This document shows positions 24,450 through 36,581 of a DNA stretch of 64,000 nucleotides, in pieces (the first letter of the stretch is position 1; each line of letters begins with the position of its first letter). This stretch comes from Poecilobothrus nobilitatus. Taxonomy: Eukaryota; Arthropoda; Insecta; Diptera; Dolichopodidae. The stretch spans positions 84,230,670-84,294,669 of the forward strand of contig OX352773.1 in the NCBI GenBank assembly GCA_947095535.1, written 5' to 3'. The translations under genes and the position numbers were made by a program. A model generated the notes under the pieces. It was given only the letters and a program-made list of their open reading frames with translations. It was not told where the DNA came from and ran no database searches.

Positions 24450-24830
24450 CTGTATGTGTGGAAATTTTAAGAGGAGTTAGATATTGGAAAATAAGTATGA
24501 GCTATTTCAGGAAATATATCTAACCCCTCGTTTAGGTACTGGAATGTCTCTATTTTTAAACACCTGTAACTTGGGCACTTGTCCAAATTTTTTTTGAAGT
24601 AATATACAAAAATTATACAACATTATATTTTTCTTAATAATATAGAGTTATCTTTTAATTAACGAAAGTGTGATTTGATTTTTCCAAATTTTTTCTTACC
24701 AAAAAAAAAAATCAAACAAATTTATTTTTCAATATGTCGACTCTTAACTCTAGACTTTTTATAGAAAATTTCTTAATTTTGGAAATGTTTTTTTTTGAAA
24801 ACCCTTGGTTTTGTCTATTACTTTTTTGTT
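24450..24830 (+). repeat. Family A, partial copy (right half)
   Basis: It contains 'acccctcgtttaggtac', 'tttttaaacacctgtaactt', 'gggcacttgtccaaattttt' and, near 24790, 'ttttgaaaacccttggtttt'. This follows the right half of the 34.1 kb copy. Confidence 0.55.
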
Positions 24831-25281
24831 CCTTAATAACAAAATGTATGTAATATTCACTAAAAAATAATTAAAATTCAACTAAAATTATTATATTTAT
24901 TTTATTTCATTTTTTTCCCTTATAATTTTATTTTTCATTTTTACATGTAACTTCTTTTGTTTTAATTTTGATCTCTTAACTTTAAAAACGTAATAAAACA
25001 TTTCTGTAATAAAATGATAATTCCTAAAAACCTTAGAATTCGTTGTATTTATCATAATCATCATATGATTCATAATGAGCTTAAAATTTGTAAACCCTTT
25101 CTGTTGTACAAGGTATAAATACATAATAATATAAAAGAGGTAACAAGAATACCTAACTACAACCATTCAAGAATAAGTTAATTTTGTAAATAGACGGATT
25201 TTAATTAGCACATTTTTTTCAATTTTTCAGCCAGAAGGTTACTTCATTTCTAATTAAATAACTTGACTGTAGTTGTTGTGG
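24831..25281. other. A+T-rich DNA without a recognised feature
   Basis: The open frame at 24897-25166 (minus) is Lys/Asn/Ile-rich and matches nothing I recognise. Confidence 0.45.
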
Positions 25282-25356
25282 TTATCTAACTAATGGTGAA
25301 GTGGTTAAGTTACACGCTTTCCAACTTAAAGCCCTCGGGTGTAAACCTTGGTCAGG
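25282..25356 (+). repeat. tRNA-like SINE head
   Basis: A-box TGGTGAAGTGG at 25294-25304 and a B-box-like GGGTGTAAACCTTGG at 25337-25351 are spaced as in a tRNA gene. The arms do not form a proper acceptor stem, so this is a SINE remnant and not a tRNA gene. The body to the right is not recognised. Confidence 0.5.
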
Positions 25357-26165
25357 TCATATACGATATGAGAAACTTTTATCTTTATAGATTATATCGT
25401 GATTATTAATATCGTAATAAAAAATAAATAAAAAATAATTAATTCTTGTATAAGATAATAGATGCCGCATAAATTTAAGATCTGAGATAAGATTAACGGT
25501 TTACCCAAATAATAATTAAAAAGGAACTTGAGCTTAGTCAAATATCAATAACAATGGATGTTTCTCATAGGAGTGGAAAGGTGAAAAAAATTGTAATAAT
25601 ATGCTTTACAATTACAAATTAATATGAGATCTGCTATTCAAATTCAAGTGTGGCGCTCATTTATCGTTTTAAATTCAGTTTCCATAATATAATTCGTACA
25701 TCAGGAGGAAAGTTTTAGGAAAGTTTTTAAAACAAAACAATAATTTCAAAATGTTTGTACTTTACTTTAAAGAATTTTATTAAATTTCATTTTATCATAC
25801 ATAGTATATAATATATACCACATAAGATTACAGTATTAAGGATTTCATATAATCGTTATATTTATACTATATTTTAATGTATCTATTTGCAGCAACAAGA
25901 AAAAGGAAATATGAAACTATAGATTTTGAAATACATATGTATTTAGATGCAATAAGTACAATATTATAATCTAAAAATAGATTAATAAGTTTTAAGCACG
26001 TAATCGTATATGATTAAAAGTTTTAACAATAAAAAAAAAAGCTGTAATATTATTGAATTAATGTTATACCAAATACAATGTACAAATGAATCCTTTTTTA
26101 TTTACTAAATAAAATATGAGAATTAAAATGTATTTGAATTTAAAATTCTATTACATATATTTTAT
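25357..26165. other. A+T-rich DNA without a recognised feature
   Basis: Nothing recognised on either strand. Confidence 0.45.
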
Positions 26166-26167
26166 TG

Positions 26168-26350
26168 GTTTGGGATCTAAATCCCGTAACTCGTAATCCC
26201 GGAAAATCGTAATCCGGGAATTCGAAATCTCGGAACACAAAATCCCGAAATTAAAATCCTGATAACTCAAAATCGACATCTTGGAATTCGAAATATAGTA
26301 AGTAAATCTCAAAACTCAAAGTCGAGTTTCTAGAACTCAAAATAGTAAGT
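26168..26350 (+). repeat. Degenerate minisatellite, 'AATCCCGnAA' type
   Basis: A unit of roughly 15-21 bases built on 'aaatcccg-aactcg' repeats about ten times, decaying to the right ('cgtaatcccggaaaat', 'cgtaatccgggaattc', 'gaaatctcggaacac', 'aaaatcccgaaatta', ... 'aactcaaaatagt'). Confidence 0.75.
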
Positions 26351-26481
26351 AAAAGTAAAAAATAAATGTAAAGCTTTAAAGAAAATGTAAAGCTAAATAA
26401 TACATATTATTTAATTATGTGTTTGCAAAGGACTCGATAAAGAAAACAATTAACATTAATTCTTTACGAAAGTGAAATTTA

Positions 26482-26620
26482 AAACAAATTGAATCAGTTC
26501 AAAAAAAATGTTTCGACCCGATATGTCTTCCTTCTTATGAAACCAATCTTTTTTTAATAAACTTGAACTCCTTCCAGTCACGGCATCTAGTCAAGCCAGC
26601 AATTTAGTCGCGGTGATATT
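26482..26620 (+). pseudogene. Short LINE C-terminal fragment
   Basis: One frame reads KQIESVQKKCF, then LPSYETNLFLINLNSFQSRH. This resembles the segment after the reverse-transcriptase thumb in Jockey/CR1-like LINEs (Q-x-x-F ... LPSYExRLxxLNLxSLxxRR). It is followed by stops. The piece is too short to assign to a clade. Confidence 0.45.
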
Positions 26621-26809
26621 TAATAATAACAAATGATATTTATAAATGAGGTAAAATGCATATAATTTGAGATACCATTCTAAAGACTACGGTAAATTCA
26701 AACTAATATTGCATATGTTGAAAGAGATTAACTCAAGATCTAAGTTTTTTTTATACTAATATTAACAAGCTACCATATATACAATTTTACTTTTTTATAT
26801 AACCATAAT

Positions 26810-27216
26810 TTATAGGCCCATAACTTGACGTACTAAATAAAGCTAGACATCTGAAATTTTCTGAAAAAATGATCAAGCTTAATCATGTATGAAGTTTGGT
26901 TGCTGTAGTCCAACAGTTTCAGGCTTCTTGCTCATCTTAAAACTTAATGAAGCTAGACACCAGAAATCTTACAAAACATAATTAAATTTTATGGCAAAAA
27001 CTTTTGTAAAATTTGGTTATGCTAGTGCAACATATTCGGGTAGCTGCCACACAACTTCTCATTTTATATGAAAATAACTTTAAAAGTAACATAAATATAT
27101 TTCGGCACTTAATTAAGTAAAACAGCTGAAATTTTGTAAAAGATGATCAAGTTTTATCGAAAGAGCATACGGGTATCCCAGAGTTGACACAGTATTGCAC
27201 TAATCCTCGTTTTAAA
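26810..27216 (+). repeat. Family C copy, hairpin end retained
   Basis: It runs from 'aagctagacatctgaaatttt' through 'ttcgggtagctgccacacaa' (about 27038) and 'gatgatcaagttttat' to the terminal 'catacgggtatcccagagtt', 'gacacagt' and 'cctcgttttaa' (27165-27216). The opposite, TCCG-containing end is missing. Confidence 0.7.
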
Positions 27217-29000
27217 ATTTGTTAATTATTTAATAAATTAAATTATAATTTGTGTATTATTTTAACTTTCCAACGTTGGTAAATATTGACTAATAGTATG
27301 AATTATTAAAAACATAAAACTTGACGTTTTGAGATTAGTCACAAATTTTTCTCTTTTTTGTGGTTTACAAAACACAAACTAATAAATTATTCTTAAATTT
27401 TTACCAACCGCATACTTTAATGTATAAGGTAGCCGGTAGGTATTGTTTTCATACTAAAAATTTGTCCCCGAGATTTTGCCACATATACACTACTCCGCTG
27501 CGTAGAAGGCTGTACATTTTTTTTTGAGTGTGATGTGTGTGTGAGTGTGATGTGTGTGTGTGTGCGAGTGTGCGTATATTTGTGGGCACGTGTAAAGCCT
27601 AAGAGACTGAGCGGAATTTTTTGAAATTTCATATTTAAGGTTTTGACGTAAATATCCCAGATTGATAAGCTTTTGGAGCAAATCGGACAACTGGAAGTAG
27701 TAGTTTAGTACTATAATTTTTAAGTTTTTTACAAAAAAGTAAAGAGCAACAACTTTGCCATAGAACATGTTTTGATCAGAATAACAACTTTTATTTCATT
27801 TTTTTTCTACATACTACATACTTATAACACGCCATTGTGTATGTAACGCCATCGTACATGTATGTGTATGTACATAATATATTTTTACGATTAATTCATT
27901 GCTTATTATTGTTATTAAATAAAAAAAATTGTGTTAAATTATTAAAATGACAACATTATCAGAAGACTGAAACGAACCAAACTATTCGAGTTAGCTGCTT
28001 AACTTAGTAAATTAGTAAAGTGTAAATTAGTAAAAATAGCAAAAATAGTAAAATGTAAATATAATGTAAATGTTAAAGTTTTAGTTTTAGCAAACCACTG
28101 AGTGAGCTAAAATATGTATTTAGAACCTAGTTTTAAGAAGGGGGAAAAAAATTAATGGTTCGTCTAGTTGGACCAGTTTTAATAACAAAAAAACAATTAT
28201 TAAAAGTTATTTTGCTTCGATATAAATTATGTATGTATTATGTAAAAACTCTATGAATTTTGGCATTATACTTTCGCGAAATATCGGTCGGTCCTGTGGT
28301 GGAGATAGCTGATTTGTTTTTTGGAATTTTTTATTTAATTTAATTTATAATCTCGCATATATATAATATATACAGCTCTCTTAGATTTTTTTTTTTCCAG
28401 AATAATAGTTTTGAAGTTGGAAATAATGCCTATAGACTTTATTTCCAATTAGAATGAGAAAAAAGATTTAACGCGGAATTTCACAAATTAGGCCATATTT
28501 CTCTATTCAGTTTGAAAATAAGGCCTATTAGGACACAATTTTCAATGTATATAATATAATACATATATCTATGATCTATATTCCATATACAATATCGTAT
28601 CGTAATATCATATAATCTATTATATTTAAATGATTTGTATTGTAGACTGGTATGATTTTTGCGTTTGTTTTATTTTCATTCTTCACATAAAACAAAACAA
28701 AATAAAACAAAACACTACATAGTTCTATAAGTATGTATATAATTCCTATACAAACTATAGCAAATATAGTATATATTGTATAGAAATATGAAATTCGAAA
28801 AAAAAAGAGGAAAACCAAACCATATACTCGTATTTCGCCAAAAAATATTGTTTAAATAAATAAAAAAAAGTGTTTTTAAGGATGTGGAAAAAATTTTACA
28901 AAATAAAAATTGTCGGAAAATTTTTATGTACAGAAAGAAAAGAAATAAAAAATAAATATTTTAACCTGTAGAATAAATTGTGTAAAATTTAAGTATATTA
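27217..29000. other. A+T-rich DNA with one (TG)n run, no recognised gene
   Basis: A GTGTG-rich microsatellite lies at about 27526-27574. The open frames at 27417-27632 and 27490-27768 are driven by this repeat (runs of Thr-His). The segment 27415-27770 is slightly richer in G+C than its surroundings and may be an unrecognised old element. Confidence 0.5.
27526..27574 (+). repeat. (TG)n-rich microsatellite
   Basis: Alternating GTGTGT interrupted by 'ga' and 'gcga' steps. Confidence 0.85.
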
Positions 29001-29002
29001 TA

Positions 29003-29628
29003 AACGAGGAAGAGTGCAGTAGAGTAGACTGTGTCAACTCCGGGATACCCGTATGAACGTAATATATCCTGTTTTTATAAAACTTTATCATCTTTTAGAA
29101 ACATTCAAATGTTTTAGTACCGACGTTAACTACAGAGATATATTTATGTAAATTGTGGAGTTGTATGACAGCTACTCGAATCTATTGTGCCTAGTTTCAT
29201 TAAGTTCCAAGAAATGCAAGAAGCCTGAACCAGCTGTTTTAGAGCAATCAAATTTTACAAAAGTTTTTAGCATGTAACTCGACACTTTTTCACTAAATTT
29301 CAGATAGCTAGCTTCAATAGACACTGAGTTATTTTCATTTAAAAAGAGAAGTTGTATGGCAGCTACTCGAACCCGCCGACCGAAAATGTTGGATTTAAAT
29401 AGCAAAACTAACAATTTTGCAAAAGTGACGTAAAAAAAAATTTCAGCCTCGTAGCTACTTTATTTTTTGAGTTATCGTGCGGACGGATTGACGTACATGG
29501 CTTAATCGACTCAGAATACGATTCTAAGCCGATCCATACCTTTGACACTATATCTAGCTCGACTCCTTTAAGGTTTCACAAACGTAACGGTAAATTTATT
29601 ATATCCTTGATAGTTCATACGGGTATAA
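29003..29628 (-). mobile_element. Family C element, short form (~0.63 kb), complete
   Basis: TIRs: 29045-29058 (ATACCCGTATGAAC) is the exact reverse complement of 29613-29626. Outside the first TIR lies a hairpin, GAGTAGAC-tgt-GTCAACTC (29022-29040, 7 of 8 pairs), preceded by 'aaacgaggaagagtgcagta'. Inside the other end are the module 'gagttatcgtgcggacgg' and 'ttaatcgactcagaat', the reverse complement of the family B left-end module. It is non-coding; the open frame 29172-29414 is chance. Confidence 0.75.
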
Positions 29629-30889
29629 AAATTTAAATAATTTAAAGAATTAAGACAAATTTCACTTTATTACTGATATATATTTAGAATGAATTTCAAT
29701 TTTGGAAATTACCAGATCATATTCGTTTGTAGAAAAGATACTCGGATTTCAGTAAATTTTAGTTTTCCACAGGAATTTTTCTATTTTGTTTCTTATTCGA
29801 ATATAAAATTCTTAAATGTTTAAGGTTATTAAATGATTATAAAAGAAAAAATTTTAAAAAATTATTGTAATTAATAATTATCATAAATAAATTATTTAAT
29901 AAACATAATACTTATGATAATATCAATTTCTATACTTAAAATGATTTACTTATATAAAAATGGATTTGGTACAATAATTCTTCTTAAAATTACCTAAAAG
30001 GATAATAAAATTGTGTGAGTCTGTAATATGACATATTAAGATTTTGATTATTTGATATTTTTGTGTTATTTATTATTATCGTTATTTAAACGTTTTTGTT
30101 TTTTACAACTTTTATAGAATCTGAAGACTTTAAGTCTGCATGAAATGAACTGATCTCTAATGAATAAATTATTTGGTTCACAATTCAAAAAACAATCGGT
30201 TCGAAATTAGCTTTGAAATAAGAATAATATATTTTAAGATTTTAATGCAAAATAATTAATCAATTTGTATCTGTTTACATTAGAACTTAAAAATATTATT
30301 TTCATAATATTAAAAAAAACCCACATAACTTAAGATTTTTTATAACATTTATGAATATGAACTTTATAAATCTATTTTTACCATCAAAAAAGAATATTGA
30401 ATAAAATACAAATATATTCCATGAAAAAAATTGAAAAGCATTTTGATGGTAAAAAATATAAAAAACTGGCACACATAAATAGTTTTGTAGGGAAATAATG
30501 AAGAAAATCTGCAAGGAAAAGATTGAGATAACTTTTGATTTTATAAAAGACTTTCGATAATAAGAAGGCAAAGATACGCTATTTGTTTTACGCTTTCTTT
30601 TGAAATTTTATATTAAAATTCGTAGTTTTTATTTGAAGAGTTAATATTTTTTCGTCTTAAAATATATTTACATTATGTTTACATCATACTAAACTGAATA
30701 ATAAATATTTTAATAGATATCCATTTTAATTTCAACTGATATACTGTTTTCAAAATCAATAAAATATTTTAATTATATTCACTATATATACCTATATATA
30801 CCATAAATATTTGGCTCCTTTTGAGATTAACAGTTTTTTTCCCTAACAAAATATTTATTATATTTTATTAAATACTTAGGACATACTTT
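29629..30889. other. A+T-rich DNA without a recognised gene
   Basis: The open frame 30302-30571 (minus) is Phe/Ile/Lys-rich, as expected from base composition. No feature seen. Confidence 0.45.
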
Positions 30890-31450
30890 ACTTTAGGTAC
30901 GTTGTGCGATTGCTTTGAAATTTTACATAACGGTATCTAGTGATGTGACCTATATTTCATAGAACATGACTTTTAACGCAAAGGCCATTTAAAGGTCAAA
31001 TTGATTATTTTGAATTGTTCCTAACATTTTGTAGTATTTTACTTAAACCGTTATATTTTCGACTACGATAGTATAAAGAAGCCAATTTTTTACATTAATG
31101 TGGGGCCTACTATTATCTTTAATAAATATCTTGTGCTACCGTTTCTGAGAAACTGCAGTTCAAACGGAAAATTTTGGTACAAAAAAAAAATTTCGCTAGT
31201 CTTTGCAATTTCATACTTTACATGTTTAAATGACGGAAAATATCTCAAAAATTGTTAGATCTATAAAAACCGTTGTAGTCTTACAACATAGGTCACAACC
31301 TGAAATTAGTACAGGTTGTCTCAGAGTGCCTAAAACCTAAAAACAATATTTTCATATGCATTTTTTTTCAATATTTCATTTTAAAATTAAACATAACGGT
31401 ACCTTTTTGTGAACAAATTTCTCCCTTTTTTCCCCTTTTCTAGGAAGCCC
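30890..31450. repeat. Unclassified, possibly transposon-derived block
   Basis: This segment is less A+T-biased than its flanks. It has paired short motifs such as 'aaattttacataacggta' near 30920 and 'aaattaaacataacggta' near 31384, and 'aaaccgttatattttcgac', which suggest internal or terminal repeats of an old element. No second full copy is in the window. Confidence 0.3.
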
Positions 31451-31559
31451 TCATTGGTTACTCTGGTCCTTTTTGTTTTTCAGTTATGGTAAAATGCTTT
31501 TAAGTAGAATGATAAAAAAGTTAATTTTTATATAAAAATGTGAATTATAATTTTATTTT

Positions 31560-31862
31560 TTCAGAGTTATTACCCCTTTTCCAGAATATTTGTATATATA
31601 TGTATATGTGAGATTCTGAGTTAGGGGGGATTTTAGAATTGGATGCAAAAGCAGAGTTATACGCTTTTTCCAAAATATTTACCTACTATACGTTGTATAT
31701 ATGCGAGATTCCGAATTAGGAGGAATTTTAGGGTTGGATTCAAGATTAATCCCTTTTTCAAGAATATTTATCTATATGTATATATATGCGAAATTCTGAA
31801 TTATGAGAAATTTTAGAGTTGAATTTAAAATCAAAGTTATACACCTTTTACAGAATTCGGAC
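31560..31862 (+). repeat. Tandem repeat, ~90-bp unit, three and a half copies
   Basis: The unit contains 'cagagttat-acc-ctttttc', 'agaatattta', 'tatatgtatatatgcgagattc' and 'gaattaggaggaattttaga'. Starts fall near 31562, 31652, 31743 and 31832. Confidence 0.8.
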
Positions 31863-32512
31863 AATGTACCTAAAGTAAAGTATACCCAATACTTATATCT
31901 ATTCTCAGAATTACCACTTATATCATTACATATTAGGTTCATCCCATTAAACTTATAACATTTAAAATATTTTGATAACACACTTAGTATAAGTATTTTT
32001 AACCATATGTATACTCTTCTTAAAACATCTATATATTATTATGTGTTTAAATAATTATCATTCTTTACTGTCCATAGTGTTTTATTCATTATAAATTTTA
32101 ATAAAAACCTTATTAAATGTTATTTTAATGTGACAAATATATAATCTATATATTTAAAGTTTCTATGAAATTGATGAATATTACTTATTACACAACTCGT
32201 TATTCTGTTAAACACAATAACATATTATTAATACAATATAACAAAGTTGTTTATTACATATATTAGTTATCTACTAAATCTATATATGTATATACGATAT
32301 ATATAGAAAGATTTATTATTACTGGTTTTAAAGTAATATCATGTAGCATTCTTCTAAATTTTAATTAAATATGTATCGTAATTTTACACAATGAGGAAGA
32401 CATTATATGAGATATTAAAAGGAATATTTTCCGTTATATAAAAGATGTATAAATTATTTAACCATTAATTTAAACATACTAAACATATTCTGACATTTAT
32501 TTTGTGTTATAA
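31863..32512. other. A+T-rich DNA without a recognised feature
   Basis: Nothing recognised apart from short TA-rich runs. Confidence 0.45.
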
Positions 32513-32740
32513 CTATAAGAAAGCTTTTTTTCTTTTTTTCTTTTTTTTTTTAGTACATTTCTCTGTCACATAAATGTGATCAGAAAATTAAGCCTTTTCT
32601 TTTCAGACGTGGCTGTAAATGTTGTGAGGAGGAATAATTCTTAAGATTTGTGGGACTCGGACCCACACTCCCTCACTGTTTACAGCGTATTATACGCCCT
32701 TACCTACTAATCCACCGAGGCCCCCTATAAGAAAGCTTTT
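32513..32740 (-). mobile_element. SINE family E, full-length copy with 16-bp target-site duplication
   Basis: The 16 bases CTATAAGAAAGCTTTT occur at 32513-32528 and again at 32725-32740, exactly flanking the element (32529-32724). On the minus strand it starts GGGGCCTCGGTGGATTAGTAGG (A-box-like), continues 'gggcgtataatacgctgtaa', has a B-box GGGTCCGAGTCCC, then a body with 'acagccacgtctg' and 'gacagagaaatgta', and ends in an A-rich tail (plus-strand T runs 32522-32551). This is Pol III-driven SINE architecture. A LINE enzyme supplied in trans would have inserted it. Confidence 0.85.
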
Positions 32741-33060
32741 AAGTACTAATAGTAAATTTGTGATAATTTTATTATAAGTTGATTTTTTTGGCGTTGCCTC
32801 CGAAAATTGAAAGTTTTTGGAATTGTTTTGAAACAAAAAAATACGATTTGATGAATATAACTAAATGTATGCTAAAAAATGTTAATCAGAAATGAAAATG
32901 AACATCTTTAATATGCTAGTTCAAAGCTTCTTTAAAATATACCAAGTAAAAGATAAAGTGTAATAAACAAAAAATAATAAACAAATATATTCGATATTTA
33001 GGTCTGATTTGCAATGCTCACAGTTGTTAAATCTGAAAATGATTTAATAATTTCATTCAA
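32741..33060. other. A+T-rich DNA without a recognised feature
   Basis: Nothing recognised. Confidence 0.4.
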
Positions 33061-33490
33061 TAAAAATATTTTTAAAAAAAATGTGACTATTAGATTCACT
33101 CTGTCCGTCCGTCCGTCTGTTTAGAAAATTTCTACACTTTTAGAAATAGAGCAATGAAATTTTAACTATAGGAGGTCTCAAAAAATTAATGTTGTAGAAC
33201 AATACCCCTATAGGGTATATCCTTCAAACTAAGAGCTATACCCCTAAAACTTTGAAAAAGCCTGATTTTCAAATGTGTATAAGTATCTCAAGTTCTGCTT
33301 AACATATTTTTAACTTAAAAATGCCAATCGACTGGACTATTTTTACCTTTATAAAGCAATATTAAAAATATAATTTTTTTAAAAATTTAGTATTTAAATT
33401 TACCGTTATGTAAAAACCAAATTTTACGTAATTTTTCTTTCTTCATAACTTCTGCGTGCTTTTAGATATTTTGAAATTCTAAAAATATAT
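33061..33490 (+). repeat. Family A copy (left half)
   Basis: It carries 'ttagattcactctgtccg', 'tccgtccgtctgtttag', 'atttctacac', 'aggtctcaaaaaatta', 'ttttaacttaaaaatgcca' and 'ttcataacttctgcgtgctt' in family order. Confidence 0.7.
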
Positions 33491-34060
33491 GTTAAAGAAC
33501 TCAGCACTTCGAATATGATTTTACTGTGAATAGTAAATTTTTCTTATGTCCTCAGTAGAATTTGATATTTTAAGATATTCATGTTATTTGTATTCGTGCC
33601 GCTTAATCTCGTAGTTCTTGAGATAAAATAGTCAGTCATAAATTAGTCATTTAATGAAAGTAAATTCACGAAGTTATTAAAATGCAAAGGTAAATTTACT
33701 GAAACTATCGTAAAAGTTTAAAGTCATATCATTCAATTTTTCGGATCATAATTACGAAACAACTTTTATTTATTTTAAAACCAAACCAAAAATTTTAATT
33801 TTTAATTTTTTTTCACATTTTTTAAAAAAATAATAAATTAATTATTAGATAACCAATGTTGTCTTAATTGACTAGATTATTTTTTGGTTTAGTGGTTTTA
33901 ATTCAAGTGTTTCAACTCACAACCCATTTTTATAATTTTTATTATGATTTCTTAATTTGAAAAAATCTTTGGAAGTTGTGTAGGTAAAATATTTAGTTTG
34001 AACCTACTGAGGAGTCCAACATACTAAACAAAGGACGAAACAACTTCTTTTAATTTATTT
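33491..34060. other. A+T-rich DNA without a recognised feature
   Basis: No gene, RNA or repeat recognised between two family A copies. Confidence 0.4.
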
Positions 34061-34870
34061 TGCATATAAGGTGTTATGCAAAAAATTTTGAAAAATGTGC
34101 CTATTAGTTTCACTCTGTCCGTCCGTCCGTCCGTCCGTCTGTCCGTCTGTTTACAAAACTTCTACACCATTAAAGATAGAGAAAAAATTTTAACCATGGG
34201 TAGGTCTCATAAAAAAATTAATTTTGTGGAACAACTTTTTCATGTAGCCCCATCCATCAGGGAACTACAGCCCTTCAAACTTTGAAAAAGCTTTTATTTT
34301 TAAACGCGTATATTTTATGTTCTGCTTAACATTTTTTCAATCTGAAAACGCTATTCGACAGGAATTTTTTTTACCTTTCTAAATCAATCCAAATTTAATG
34401 ATTTCTAATCCAAATTTTGCATGATTTTTCTACCTTCATAACTCCGGCATGCTTTTACATAAGGGCTTGAAATTTTGAAGCAAGAAAGAATTTTTAGAAT
34501 TAGTATAAGTTTGGTCAGAAAATTTTTGTGTACCACCCCCTGTTTAGGATCTATTAGGGCTCAAAAATTGGAATTTTACTATTTTTAAACACTTGTAACT
34601 TTGGCATCTCTAACCATTTTTTTCGGCAAGACATTAAAATTAAAGGTTCAATAATACACTTTTACGTGTGTTAACGGTTTTTCTTTGTTATATAGGGTTT
34701 CGGACTTACAGCCCCTCAAAATTCTAGAAAAGTTCTATTTTCACATTTTCTTTTATTTACATGAAATTTTCAAATTTTTGTGTGAGTCACAATTCTAAGC
34801 GTTTGTATTGTCTTTTGGAAATGTGCGCTTTTAAAAACCGTTGGTTTACATTCTACCTTGTATCTTACTA
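34061..34870 (+). repeat. Family A, longest copy (~0.8 kb)
   Basis: I used this as the reference for family A: 'gcctattagtttcactctgt', five TCCG-type units (about 34116-34146), 'aaccatgggtaggtctcata', 'catgtagccccatccatcag', 'ttcataactccggcatgctt', 'aaacacttgtaactttggca', 'gtgttaacggttttt' and 'aaaaaccgttggtttacatt'. No TIRs and no coding frame are evident; the open frame 34076-34285 recurs at 5841 and is a by-product. Confidence 0.75.
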
Positions 34871-36581
34871 CAAGAAAAAGCTATTACTGAATTTCTGAAA
34901 ATTAAAGCAGGAGCAGAAATTCAGATGATAGCAGATATGTATAAAGTACAATTTACCAATAATATGATGAAAATAAAATGTGTTCTTATGACGTTCTAGA
35001 TTTGAAACATCAAGAAATTAAAAAAAAACCAAACCATAATTGTCCTTCTTGATCCAACTCCATTTTTAAATAAACAATATAGACACGTCATATACTTTTT
35101 CATAATTTTTTAATTTTTTTTTGGAAATTTTATTAAGAATACTTTATTATAAAAATGATTTTGCAGCATTCCCATTTTGTGGTTTATTATAAATTGTGGA
35201 CTTTATTATATATTATAAATATAAGAAAGGGATGAGAAATTAATAAAAAAAAAAAAACGTGAAAGAATAGTCAAACAGAAAATGGCGCGTTATGTTCTTC
35301 ATGCTCAATTAAATCTCCTTTAGAACTGCTATTACGGTTCAAAAAAGAATAAAATGACTTACAATCACATCAAATGTAATGTAACATAAAATATTCTTAA
35401 ATTTCTTTTATGATTTCCTTTCCCTTGTTTTGAAAAGAACATGAGAAAAATTTCGAAAATATATTACTATTTCTCTTCTACAAATTCTTGTATATAAAGT
35501 CATACTTATACAGTATACTATGTAATATGTATTTGATTTTTTCAAGTACGTTTGGATCGTAATTCAAAAAAAAAATTTTCTCGCCATTTGCTTCTTGTAT
35601 TTATTGTTTTTTTTTTTGTTTTTTCAGTCACATCCAGTGTGTTTGTGGTATAATAAAACGTGTTAAAAAAAAAGCTTGCCAGATTTTGCAAATTTTTAAT
35701 ATTTGAAGCCAAGATATTTTTAAATGAAAAATTGAAATTTAGTATAGTATTAAATCATTAGTTAAAATGTCAGTATCTACATTGAGTATAAAAAGTACAA
35801 TTGAGTTTCTAAAGTATAACACTAAGCTGACAGACTTATAGACATTAAATTATACAATATATAAAATTGGTTGGAAATATAAAAAACTAAAAAGAAAGAT
35901 TGTAGCATAAATGTTGTAAAAGAAAGTTTGTGAAAACAACATGTTTTCATCCGTAAAAGAAGATGCTGCTTCTTAATACTCCTGTGATAGTATTGCTCCA
36001 TTTAACAATTGGCAACTTTTCAATAAAATCCTGTATAGGTTCGTTACCAACATGCCTTCCAACTCTTCTTCCACAAGACAAATTTATCCATTCATTCTAG
36101 TCCAGTCGTAGGATTTGGGCAGCGCGTAAAAATATATATTTAAAAATACTAAGGCAATAAATTTAAAATAATGTTTATTTCTAAATAATAAAAGAGGAAA
36201 GAAAACAGAAAAGCAATGGTTCAAACTATAACTATAGCAGTGAAGTAACAAAAAAAAAGAACAAAAAACATAAAATTACTGTTTAATTTTTACTGCCATA
36301 ACAATGCTATAAATGTTTTTTTTATTATGTTATATTTAGTAGATAGAATAGAGCATACATTTAAAAGTAGATAATATTAAATATTATTTATTTACAAAAA
36401 ATTAGATTAAGTCACGTGAATCAACTTTTATTATTATTTTTATTATTTTTGTCATTGTATAGTTTAATGTTAAAGATTTTATAGTTAATAAATATAATCA
36501 TCATAATGTAATGTGTATTTTATTTATAATGGTAGCTTTTACATATTTTTCATATTTTTGTTATAATGTAAGCGTTTGTTT
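34871..36581. other. A+T-rich DNA with one possible coding scrap
   Basis: Apart from the scrap at 35947-36097 (separate entry), nothing is recognised in this stretch. Confidence 0.4.
35947..36097 (-). pseudogene. Possible coding fragment of unknown family
   Basis: A 50-codon open frame between stops reads NEWINLSCGRRVGRHVGNE, then IQDFIEKLPIVKW. Its residue mix (Gly, Arg, Glu, Trp, Cys) is far from the Phe/Ile/Asn/Lys bias of chance frames in this window. I do not recognise the family. A stop at 36098-36100 precedes it, with RAAQILRLD upstream in the same frame. It is most likely a scrap of a transposon or host gene. Confidence 0.25.

Noticed and set aside
27417..27768. Thr/His-rich open frames
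   Set aside because: They are created by the (TG)n microsatellite.
34076..34285. Similar short proteins at 34076 and 5841
   Set aside because: Both are chance frames in the left part of repeat family A. Other copies of the family break the frame.
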